From positions 1 to 25,720 of the forward strand of contig NZ_JBNPMC010000049.1 in NCBI RefSeq assembly GCF_050313795.1: DNA of 25,720 bases, in the 5' to 3' direction. The notes under the pieces were generated by a model, which searched no databases, was not told the DNA's origin, and saw only the letters and a list, made by a program, of their open reading frames with translations. The translations under genes were made by a program, and so were the position numbers. Positions 1 through 5,583 of this stretch are shown here, in pieces (the first letter of the stretch is position 1; each line of letters starts with the position of its first letter). Origin of the DNA: CAMBRQ01 sp945870325. GTDB taxonomy: Bacteria > Bacillota > Clostridia > Lachnospirales > Lachnospiraceae.

Positions 1-55
1 AACTAATTATTCTGATTCGAGTATACAATAGGAGGCTGCGGGTGTCAAATAGGGC

Positions 56-83
56 TTGTATTTTAAGATGCATATGTTATGAT
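56..83 (+). promoter_or_regulatory. Candidate sigma-A promoter for the sirC-like gene
   Basis: A -35-like TTGTAT (56-61) is followed after 16 bases by a -10-like TATGAT (78-83), about 55 bases before the start codon. A TATAAT also occurs at 106-111 but has no recognisable -35. I saw no riboswitch-like structure in positions 1-138. Confidence 0.35.
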
Positions 84-138
84 GAAAAGCAGGTAAAATT
101 GAGATTATAATAAAAAGATCAGGGCAAGGAGAGAAAGT

Positions 139-627
139 ATGATGAAGCCATATTTCCCTATGTTTGTAGATATATCCAGAAAAAAAATAGTTGTAGTTGG
201 CGGAGGGAAGATTGCTCAGAGAAGGGTGGAGACGCTTCTTGGTTTTGCTGAGGATATTCTGGTGGTGGCACCTGAGATTACAAAAGAAATCAGAGAGTTA
301 TATGAAGCAGCACGTATTCAATGGGTGGAAACATCATATCATACAGAGATGCTCCAGGGTGCTGATATGGTGCTGGCTGCAACAGATGATGCGCAGTGTA
401 ATGAACAGGTTGTAGAAGATTGCCATGAGAGAGGAATATTGGTAAATGCTGCGCATAAGAAGGAATTATGTGATTTTTATTTTCCAGGAGTTGTTAAGAA
501 GGAGAACCTTGTGGTCGGTATAACTTCCAGCGGCTTGAGTCATAGCGAGGCCCGACAGGTACGAGAGCAGATAGAGAATGCCTTGGATTCATTATCCCCG
601 CTCTCGCTTCCGAACGATACTCCCTAA
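139..627 (+). CDS. sirC: Precorrin-2 dehydrogenase / sirohydrochlorin ferrochelatase-like protein (SirC/Met8 family)
   Basis: 162 residues. The N-terminal Rossmann motif GGGKIAQRR (residues 21-29) binds NAD in this family. It is followed by AATDD (80-84), the conserved CDFYFPG (111-117) and a serine-rich TSSG (about 130). The family oxidises precorrin-2 to sirohydrochlorin in the siroheme/cobalamin branch of tetrapyrrole synthesis, and some members also insert iron. An AAGGAGAG ribosome binding site lies 5 bases before the ATG at 139 and 8 bases before a second ATG at 142, so either could be used. Odd points: the Asp that follows the conserved Asn (N-x-x-D in Met8/CysG) is His106 here, and the last 36 bases overlap the end of the convergent PHP gene. 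The length fits the short clostridial forms that lack the larger C-terminal region. The gene stands alone here, with no other tetrapyrrole gene nearby. Confidence 0.85.
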   Translation: MMKPYFPMFVDISRKKIVVVGGGKIAQRRVETLLGFAEDILVVAPEITKEIRELYEAARIQWVETSYHTEMLQGADMVLAATDDAQCNEQVVEDCHERGILVNAAHKKELCDFYFPGVVKKENLVVGITSSGLSHSEARQVREQIENALDSLSPLSLPNDTP

Positions 628-1320
628 TATATCCCCAATCTCTCGTGATTCCACATATATCTGATAATAAGCCTCATTGATATCCTCCAGATAATGAGCA
701 TCCGAACTACTGATGATATTACAATTCAGGAAATAAGGATGTTCCCTTTGTATACGATGAAGTTCCTTATATGAATGAATCTCCGCGCAGGAAAAGGTAC
801 TGTCCGGTGGGACAAAGCCCAGATTAGATAGAATGCTTGTGGTAGATTTGTCAATGTGGGCGGGATATGCAATGCCATGGTAGGATTCGACTAATTCGAA
901 TACATGGTCAAAAGAGATATCGGTAGCGCTGATTAACAGTCGTTCCACAGTGCCCGTTATCTCGTCATTCTCATCCATGATCTGTTGTTTGCCGAAGATA
1001 TCTTCCCGGTTGGTAATCGGAAGGATATGGTCATAGACATAACTGTCAAAAGCCATTGCATCTGCCAGCGTAGGGAATAGGCAGACTACATGAACTTCTT
1101 CAGAAGTGGTTAGTTCCATTCCGGGGATTACGGTTACGCCATATGCTTCTCCGTGTTTCATAACTGCCGGGCAGTTTTTGCAGGAATTATGATCCGTCAG
1201 TGCAATCACATCCAGCCCCTTGATAGCCGCCATACCCACAATATTCGCAGGAGTCATGTTATCATCGCCGCAAGGAGACAGGCAGGAGTGCAGATGCAGA
1301 TCATAATACAGGGGGATCAT
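592..1320 (-). CDS. PHP-domain metal-dependent phosphoesterase
   Basis: 242 residues with the PHP signature motifs in order: DLHLHS (about residue 7), TDHN (about 42), GMEL (about 67), a late YPAHID and a C-terminal SSSDAH. These supply the metal-binding His and Asp residues of a polymerase-and-histidinol-phosphatase-type phosphoesterase. The substrate cannot be read from sequence. It is the last gene of a leftward operon behind two DRTGG genes, a GHKL ATPase and a sensory-type hydrogenase. Its ATG overlaps the stop of the upstream DRTGG gene by 4 bases (ATGA), which suggests translational coupling. Its 3' end overlaps the convergent sirC-like gene by 36 bases. Stand-alone PHP proteins often act on small phosphate esters or nucleotides, so a signalling-nucleotide substrate would fit the context, but that is inference. 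Confidence 0.85.
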   Translation of the reverse strand: MIPLYYDLHLHSCLSPCGDDNMTPANIVGMAAIKGLDVIALTDHNSCKNCPAVMKHGEAYGVTVIPGMELTTSEEVHVVCLFPTLADAMAFDSYVYDHILPITNREDIFGKQQIMDENDEITGTVERLLISATDISFDHVFELVESYHGIAYPAHIDKSTTSILSNLGFVPPDSTFSCAEIHSYKELHRIQREHPYFLNCNIISSSDAHYLEDINEAYYQIYVESREIGDILGSIVRKRERG

Positions 1321-1646
1321 GCGAATAACTCCTGGATCTTAAGGGCGGCATCAAAGATTGGAAGGTCGGTTGTAAAGACGGTAATTCCTTCCCTTTCGGC
1401 ACAGGCAAGATCGTCTGGCAATAATTGAATTCCTTCTGCCAGGATAATGCAAGAGATGTCCGTAAGTGAGGCAACTGCAAGCGTATTCTTATTGCCCATG
1501 ACAGTGACCCATGCACCCTCGGCAGGAGCCTTGCTCATGGCGATGCTTAGAAGATCGCAGCAGAATACCTTGGAGATATTCTTAGAGGGATCTCCAGTTA
1601 CTTTAAGTGAAAATATTCCAGCATCAATTAATGTCTGTATAGTCAT
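1317..1646 (-). CDS. DRTGG-domain protein (second copy in the operon)
   Basis: 109 residues, essentially one small alpha/beta DRTGG-like domain. Visible features are CCDLLS (about residue 29) followed by hydrophobic strands around WVTVMGN, ISCIILAEG and ITVFTTD. The DRTGG domain is known as a regulatory module in some phosphotransacetylases and CBS-domain proteins, and its ligand is not established. The gene starts 5 bases after the hydrogenase stop and has a GGAGC ribosome binding site. It shares layout with the first gene of the operon (3481-3825): a C/S-D-(L/M)-(L/M)-S block, then a string of isoleucine-rich strands. The two are probably paralogues. Both flank the sensory hydrogenase, so a role in the same signalling module is inferred. 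Confidence 0.7.
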   Translation of the reverse strand: MTIQTLIDAGIFSLKVTGDPSKNISKVFCCDLLSIAMSKAPAEGAWVTVMGNKNTLAVASLTDISCIILAEGIQLLPDDLACAEREGITVFTTDLPIFDAALKIQELFA

Positions 1647-1650
1647 ATCA

Positions 1651-3033
1651 TTATCGCTCCTTTTTATCTAATTCAGTTGTAAGTTTGTAGATATAATCTT
1701 CCAGCAGATCCATGGATTCACTGGAATGATTGCCGCTCAGTTGTAAGGACTGTGTCAGGAAGAAGATATCTTTTGATAAAGTATTAATATACTCGTGGAA
1801 TGCGTAGATACAGTCGTTCTTCGTTGCATCCCCGCGTATAATATCTTCTGCCAGCGCCCGGCATGTCGGGGCGCCGCAGGAACCGCAATCCAGACCTGGG
1901 AGTTGTTCGGTCAGTTCTTCGATCAGTCCCATCATTTCAAAACTTTCACGGAAGGATTTGCCAAGCCGGAAAACAGGTTCATATTCCACATAGGAAGACC
2001 ATTGATAATCAAGATCCTTGTAGTCGTCTGAATCGTCAGAGTGGGTTCTGGCTACGGGCAGATCTCTATGAAGCTGCTTGGATTTGGCAGTAGCAACGTA
2101 TGGATTCTCTACGGTCAGAGGTCCGCCTACGCAGCCGCCATTGCAGGCATTCAGTTCTACAAACTTCAGTCCGTGGAATTTCTCGTCTTCCAGATCGCTT
2201 AAGACTCGCAGCGCACTCATAATACCGTCACAGGCAAGATAATTATCAGTAATCAATCCGGCGGACTCGCCGCCGGCATTGCTCCAGCCGATTCCGATGC
2301 GTCCGGACATGGAGAGTGGTTTTAGTTTTGATTCATCATGAGTCATATGCTTCAGCAGAATCGGATAGACTTCTTTGATTGCAAGTACCTTGTCGATTTC
2401 ACTCTTTTCAATGCCCAGAGGTGATTTTACATAAGTAACTTTTGAAGGGCAGGGAGAGATGAAGAAGATACCGATGTCTTCTGATTTTAATCCTGTCTTT
2501 TCTATGGCTCTTTTTCGTGCAATCTCAGCAGCCACTTCCACAGGCGGCTTCAGAGGAAGCAGCCTTGGAATCAGTGTCGGAAATTTAACACGGATAAGTC
2601 TTACGATTGTGGGACATGCCGTACTGATAAAGGGAGCATCTGCTTCGTGTTCCTGAATATAAGTGCGGGATGCCTCAGAGACAAGTTCCGCTGCGGCACT
2701 TACTTCGAAGACGTCATCAAATCCCATCAAGAGTAATGCATTTAAAACAATGTCAATATTATTTAAATTGTTGAACTGTGTATATAAGGAAGGAGCCGGC
2801 AGTGCAACTGTGTATGTAAATTCCTGAATCTCATCAACAGAATCATAGACTGCCGTCTTGGCATGATGCGGGCAGTATCTAAGACACCGGCCGCAGTCGA
2901 TGCAGAATTGCGGAGTTATCTTGGCTTTTCCATTATGTACCCGTATTGCCTGCGTGGGGCAGTATTTGATACAGTTGATGCAGCCTATGCAGGCGCTTTC
3001 ATCTAATTGTACGGAATGAATGAATTTGTTCAA
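1651..3033 (-). CDS. Sensory-type [FeFe] hydrogenase paralogue without PAS domain (group D-like)
   Basis: 460 residues. Residues 1-60 carry two CxxCxxCxxxC [4Fe-4S] motifs, about 80-310 form the H-cluster domain, and about 390-425 a further Cys cluster (CGSCGAPTC then a distal Cys). H-cluster ligands are visible as Cys140 (STACP), Cys195 (SPCPSK), and Cys297 and Cys301 (NACNGGC). Two features separate it from catalytic enzymes. The proton-relay Cys before the first ligand is Ala139, and the Glu of the PCxxKxxE motif is Tyr201. The Ala substitution is known from HydS-type sensors with low turnover. The start is a TTG at 3033, preceded by GGGAGGG. It lies 19 bases downstream of the GHKL ATPase gene, which fits a partner relationship. 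No PAS or kinase domain is fused, so any output must pass through another protein. Sensing H2 or redox is inferred; low-level catalysis cannot be excluded. Confidence 0.85.
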   Translation of the reverse strand: MNKFIHSVQLDESACIGCINCIKYCPTQAIRVHNGKAKITPQFCIDCGRCLRYCPHHAKTAVYDSVDEIQEFTYTVALPAPSLYTQFNNLNNIDIVLNALLLMGFDDVFEVSAAAELVSEASRTYIQEHEADAPFISTACPTIVRLIRVKFPTLIPRLLPLKPPVEVAAEIARKRAIEKTGLKSEDIGIFFISPCPSKVTYVKSPLGIEKSEIDKVLAIKEVYPILLKHMTHDESKLKPLSMSGRIGIGWSNAGGESAGLITDNYLACDGIMSALRVLSDLEDEKFHGLKFVELNACNGGCVGGPLTVENPYVATAKSKQLHRDLPVARTHSDDSDDYKDLDYQWSSYVEYEPVFRLGKSFRESFEMMGLIEELTEQLPGLDCGSCGAPTCRALAEDIIRGDATKNDCIYAFHEYINTLSKDIFFLTQSLQLSGNHSSESMDLLEDYIYKLTTELDKKER

Positions 3034-3052
3034 GCGTCTCCCTCCCAGCGGT

Positions 3053-3475
3053 TTATATGTGTATATCCATCGTGACTGTTGTACCGATTCCTACGGTAGA
3101 ATCAATCTCCATGTGATCAGAGTATTTCTTCATGTTAGGCAGCCCCATTCCGGCACCGAAGCCAAGAGCACGTACCTCTTCCGGCGCGGTGGAATAGCCT
3201 TGCTCCATTGCCTTGTCAATGTCCGCAATTCCCGGACCGGTATCGGCAAGGATCATGCGGATATTGTCTGCGGATATCTCTACGGTAATCGTGCCTCCGT
3301 TGGCATGGATTACCATGTTGATCTCTCCTTCATACATGGCGATTGCGACTTTACGTATGATATTATTGTCAAGCCCCATCATCTTCAATTTGTTCTTTAC
3401 ATCGCTGCTGGCTTCGCCGGCGCGGGTAAAGTCATCGCCAGAGATGGTGTAGTTAAATACCAGATTTTCGTCCAT
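3053..3475 (-). CDS. GHKL ATPase, anti-sigma factor/serine kinase-like (RsbW family)
   Basis: 140 residues from the ATG at 3475, chosen because GGAGG lies 12 bases upstream. A longer reading from 3523 would overlap the upstream gene. ATP-binding boxes of the Bergerat fold are visible: N-box around Glu49-Asn53, G1 box DTGPG (78-82) and G2 box GFGAGMGLPNM (105-115). There is no histidine phosphoacceptor domain, so this is the RsbW/SpoIIAB type rather than a sensor histidine kinase. Such proteins phosphorylate a Ser or Thr on a STAS partner and sequester a sigma factor, but neither partner type is visible in this window. The gene starts 5 bases after the DRTGG stop and sits just before the sensory hydrogenase. 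The inferred role is a kinase or switch protein controlled by the H-cluster protein. Confidence 0.85.
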   Translation of the reverse strand: MDENLVFNYTISGDDFTRAGEASSDVKNKLKMMGLDNNIIRKVAIAMYEGEINMVIHANGGTITVEISADNIRMILADTGPGIADIDKAMEQGYSTAPEEVRALGFGAGMGLPNMKKYSDHMEIDSTVGIGTTVTMDIHI

Positions 3476-3480
3476 CTGAT

Positions 3481-3825
3481 TTATGCACCTCCAAGTAATC
3501 CATTGCTGTATAGTATGCCGCATGCGGTAAACATGCCATGACCTGTACAGAGTATGACAATCTCTTTGTCTTCTGCAAGTGCCAGTATGTTCTGGTCTGG
3601 AATTTTATTTCTGACGAATATAATACAGACGATGTCAAGCATCTCGGCAGTACGGACGACCTGCGGATTGCAGAGTCCCGTAATTAATGCAGAATGCTCA
3701 TCGGCATAGGCAAGAACATCACTCATCATATCTGAAGAAAATGCATACCGGACTTCCCGGTCCAGGCATTCATTGCCGTAGAGGACATCTGCATCTAATA
3801 AGTTTTTGATTCTCTCGATTGTCAT
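3481..3825 (-). CDS. DRTGG-domain protein (first gene of leftward operon)
   Basis: 114 residues with the DRTGG-like pattern: VRYAFSSDMMSDVL (about 26-39), then hydrophobic strands (ALITGL, DIVCIIFV, EIVILCTGHGMF). There is a strong AAGGAGG ribosome binding site just before the ATG and a good promoter 36 bases further upstream, so this is the first gene of the minus-strand operon. Its ligand and biochemical role are unknown for this type. Its position ahead of the GHKL ATPase and sensory hydrogenase, and the second DRTGG gene after the hydrogenase, tie it to the same module. Confidence 0.7.
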   Translation of the reverse strand: MTIERIKNLLDADVLYGNECLDREVRYAFSSDMMSDVLAYADEHSALITGLCNPQVVRTAEMLDIVCIIFVRNKIPDQNILALAEDKEIVILCTGHGMFTACGILYSNGLLGGA

Positions 3826-3860
3826 AAATACCTCCTTAAGTGGATAGATTTATTTTATTA

Positions 3861-3889
3861 AGTATAGCATCCGAAAAAATAGAATTCAA
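3861..3889 (-). promoter_or_regulatory. Sigma-A promoter of the leftward sensory operon
   Basis: On the minus strand TTGAAT (3889-3884) is followed after exactly 17 bases by TATACT (3866-3861), placed 36 bases before the DRTGG start codon. Spacing and hexamers fit a sigma-A promoter well. It lies beside the Rex-like sites in the same divergent region. Confidence 0.65.
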
Positions 3890-3929
3890 CCGAAAATTGT
3901 ATAAAATACACAAAAAATAGATGGGAAAA

Positions 3930-3947
3930 TTGAAAATTTTTTAACAA
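3930..3947. promoter_or_regulatory. Rex-like operator candidate 1
   Basis: TTGAAAA, then four T, then TTAACAA: an 18-base imperfect palindrome. Its right half is a perfect match to the clostridial Rex form TTGTTAA-N4-TTAACAA and its left half has two mismatches. Rex is the NADH/NAD+-sensing repressor known to control hydrogenase and fermentation genes in Clostridia. No rex gene is in the window, and the region is AT-rich, so chance is possible. Confidence 0.35.
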
Positions 3948-3972
3948 TTCGATAGTGAATTAACAAACAAAG

Positions 3973-3990
3973 TTGTCGGAAAATTAACAC
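3973..3990. promoter_or_regulatory. Rex-like operator candidate 2
   Basis: TTGTCGG-AAAA-TTAACAC has the same 18-base layout, with 6 of 7 matches in the right half and TTGT in the left. Its centre is 43 bases (about four helical turns) from the centre of candidate 1. It lies upstream of the hnd operon, where a repressor could act on either divergent transcript. Confidence 0.3.
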
Positions 3991-4107
3991 AATTAGTGAC
4001 AGAAATTTATAGATTTTTGAAAATTTGTATGATAAAATGAAGACTAATGGAACATGTTTTTACAAACGTCACCAAAAAATAATACATATAAGGGAGGTAA
4101 AGTTACA

Positions 4108-4602
4108 ATGCTTTCTAAAAAATCAACAGTTCAGTTCAATGGAACAGAAGCACAGGAAAAAGAACTGTTAGAGATGATTCATGAGCTGAAAGATGAAAAG
4201 GGCGCTCTGATGCCGATGATGCAGCGGGCGCAGGATATCTATGGCTATCTGCCTGTGGAAGTTCAGAAGATCATTTCTGATGAGACGGGGATTCCGTTAG
4301 AGAAGATCTATGGAGTTGCCACATTCTATTCCCAGTTTAATTTGAATCCAAAGGGACGTTATCGCATCTCTGTCTGTCTTGGTACAGCCTGCTATGTAAA
4401 AGGCTCCGGAGATATCTACAATAAACTGATGGAAAAACTGGGAATCGTTGGGGGAGAGTGTACTCCGGACGGCAAGTTTTCTCTGGATGCCTGTCGCTGT
4501 GTAGGCGCCTGTGGTCTGGCACCGGTTATGATGATTAATGATGAAGTGTACGGCCGGCTTACAGTAGATGATATTGATGATATCCTGGCAAAGTATGAAT
4601 AG
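4108..4602 (+). CDS. hndA: NADH-linked [FeFe] hydrogenase subunit HndA (NuoE-like [2Fe-2S] protein)
   Basis: 164 residues from the ATG at 4108, which has AGGGAGG 10 bases upstream. A 54-base longer reading from 4054 lacks such a site. It is a thioredoxin-like [2Fe-2S] domain with ligands in CLGTAC (C-x4-C) and CRCVGAC (C-x3-C), preceded by the helical domain typical of the 24 kDa NuoE subunit. It is an electron-transfer subunit of a cytoplasmic NAD(P)-linked hydrogenase complex with the hndB, hndC and hndD products downstream. It is the first gene of the rightward operon and diverges from the sensory operon across a 282-base regulatory region. Confidence 0.9.
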   Translation: MLSKKSTVQFNGTEAQEKELLEMIHELKDEKGALMPMMQRAQDIYGYLPVEVQKIISDETGIPLEKIYGVATFYSQFNLNPKGRYRISVCLGTACYVKGSGDIYNKLMEKLGIVGGECTPDGKFSLDACRCVGACGLAPVMMINDEVYGRLTVDDIDDILAKYE

Positions 4603-4605
4603 CCT

Positions 4606-5163
4606 ATGATGACAGAGATCGCATTGAATGTGCTGGATGTTGCGGAGAATTCTGTAAGGGCGGATGCCAGTTACATAGAGATTGATATTGCAGCGGACAC
4701 GAAGAAAGACGTTCTGGAAATTATAGTGAGAGATAATGGATGTGGAATGAGTAAAGAACAGGTCAAGAGGGTAACGGACCCATTCTACACTACAAGAACA
4801 ACTCGGAAAGTGGGCTTGGGGATACCTTTTTTTAAGCAGGCAGCAGAGAGTACGGGAGGAAGTTTTAAGATTGAATCCCGTGAGAATGAGGGTACCTGTG
4901 TAAAAGCAGTATTTGGCCTGTCGCATATCGACAGGATGCCTTTGGGCGATATCAACTCAACAATCTATACGTTAGTAGTATTCAATGAAGCAATCGATTT
5001 TCATTATAGATATTCATATGACGGCAGAGAATTCGTGTTTGATACAAAGCAGATGAAGCAGATATTAGGAGACTTGTCTTTCCAGAATGCGGAGGTATCA
5101 CAGTTTATCAGGGATTATCTGGATACCAATAAGGCAGAGGTGGATGGCGGTCAGACATTATAA
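4606..5163 (+). CDS. GHKL-type ATP-binding protein inside the hydrogenase operon
   Basis: 185 residues (or 184 from the adjacent ATG at 4609). The Bergerat ATP-binding boxes are clear: N-box ENS (14-16), G1 box DNGCGM (43-48) and G2 box GLGI (70-73). There is no HisKA dimerisation/phosphoacceptor domain, no membrane segment and no receiver. The C-terminal half, residues about 105-185, is unassigned. It starts 3 bases after the hndA stop, without a strong ribosome binding site, which suggests translational coupling. It is not a structural subunit of known NAD-linked hydrogenases, so it is more likely a kinase-like regulator co-produced with the enzyme. It is the second GHKL protein in the cluster and differs from the RsbW-like one in having this extra region. 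Confidence 0.8.
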   Translation: MMTEIALNVLDVAENSVRADASYIEIDIAADTKKDVLEIIVRDNGCGMSKEQVKRVTDPFYTTRTTRKVGLGIPFFKQAAESTGGSFKIESRENEGTCVKAVFGLSHIDRMPLGDINSTIYTLVVFNEAIDFHYRYSYDGREFVFDTKQMKQILGDLSFQNAEVSQFIRDYLDTNKAEVDGGQTL

Positions 5164-5189
5164 GAATATGACTTAAAGGGAGGAAGACT

Positions 5190-5564
5190 ATGAAATCTCT
5201 TGAAGAATTAAAAGCGATTAGAGAAAGAAATCAAGGAAAAGTCGGTGTCCGTTCTGAGAACGAGACGCAGACAAGAGTGGTTGTAGGTATGGCAACCTGC
5301 GGAATTGCAAGCGGTGCAAGACCGGTGCTCACTGCTCTTTCGGATGCGGTGCAGAAAGAATTCCTGACAGAGAAGATCAGCGTAACACCAACAGGATGTA
5401 TCGGATTGTGCCAATATGAGCCTATCGTGGAAGTGTTAGAACCGGGCAAAGAAAAGGTGACTTATGTGAAGATGAATCCTGAAAAGGCGATGGAAGTGTT
5501 CGAACAGCATCTGAAACAAGGTCAGATCGTAAGCAAATATACATTGAATGCTGAAAATTTATAG
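5190..5564 (+). CDS. hndB: Hydrogenase subunit HndB ([2Fe-2S] thioredoxin-like ferredoxin)
   Basis: 124 residues, preceded by AAGGGAGGA. The thioredoxin-like ferredoxin core is recognised from GMATCGIASGARP (Cys37) and TGCIGLC (Cys70 and Cys74). Only three Cys stand where NuoE-type proteins have four: the first C-x4-C pair is reduced to one Cys. I believe this is common in HndB subunits, so cluster binding may be altered or use another ligand. It is a small electron-transfer subunit of the HndABCD complex, placed between the GHKL gene and the NuoF-like subunit. Confidence 0.85.
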   Translation: MKSLEELKAIRERNQGKVGVRSENETQTRVVVGMATCGIASGARPVLTALSDAVQKEFLTEKISVTPTGCIGLCQYEPIVEVLEPGKEKVTYVKMNPEKAMEVFEQHLKQGQIVSKYTLNAENL

Positions 5565-5583
5565 GTAAAGGAGGTATAAGACT

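Noticed and set aside
1..138. Riboswitch (for example cobalamin-type) upstream of the sirC-like gene
   Set aside because: The leader is short and AT-rich and shows no conserved box or long pairing.
3020..3541. 173-codon open frame on the plus strand
   Set aside because: It lies opposite the RsbW-like gene and its junctions; its codons mirror the real minus-strand genes.
3991..4080. Sigma-A promoter for the hnd operon
   Set aside because: Several -10-like strings exist (TATGAT 4028, TAAAAT 4033), but none has a -35 at proper spacing. A promoter must be here, but I cannot place it.
4297..4926. 209-codon open frame on the minus strand
   Set aside because: It lies opposite hndA and the GHKL gene, with no family resemblance and no ribosome binding site that stands out.
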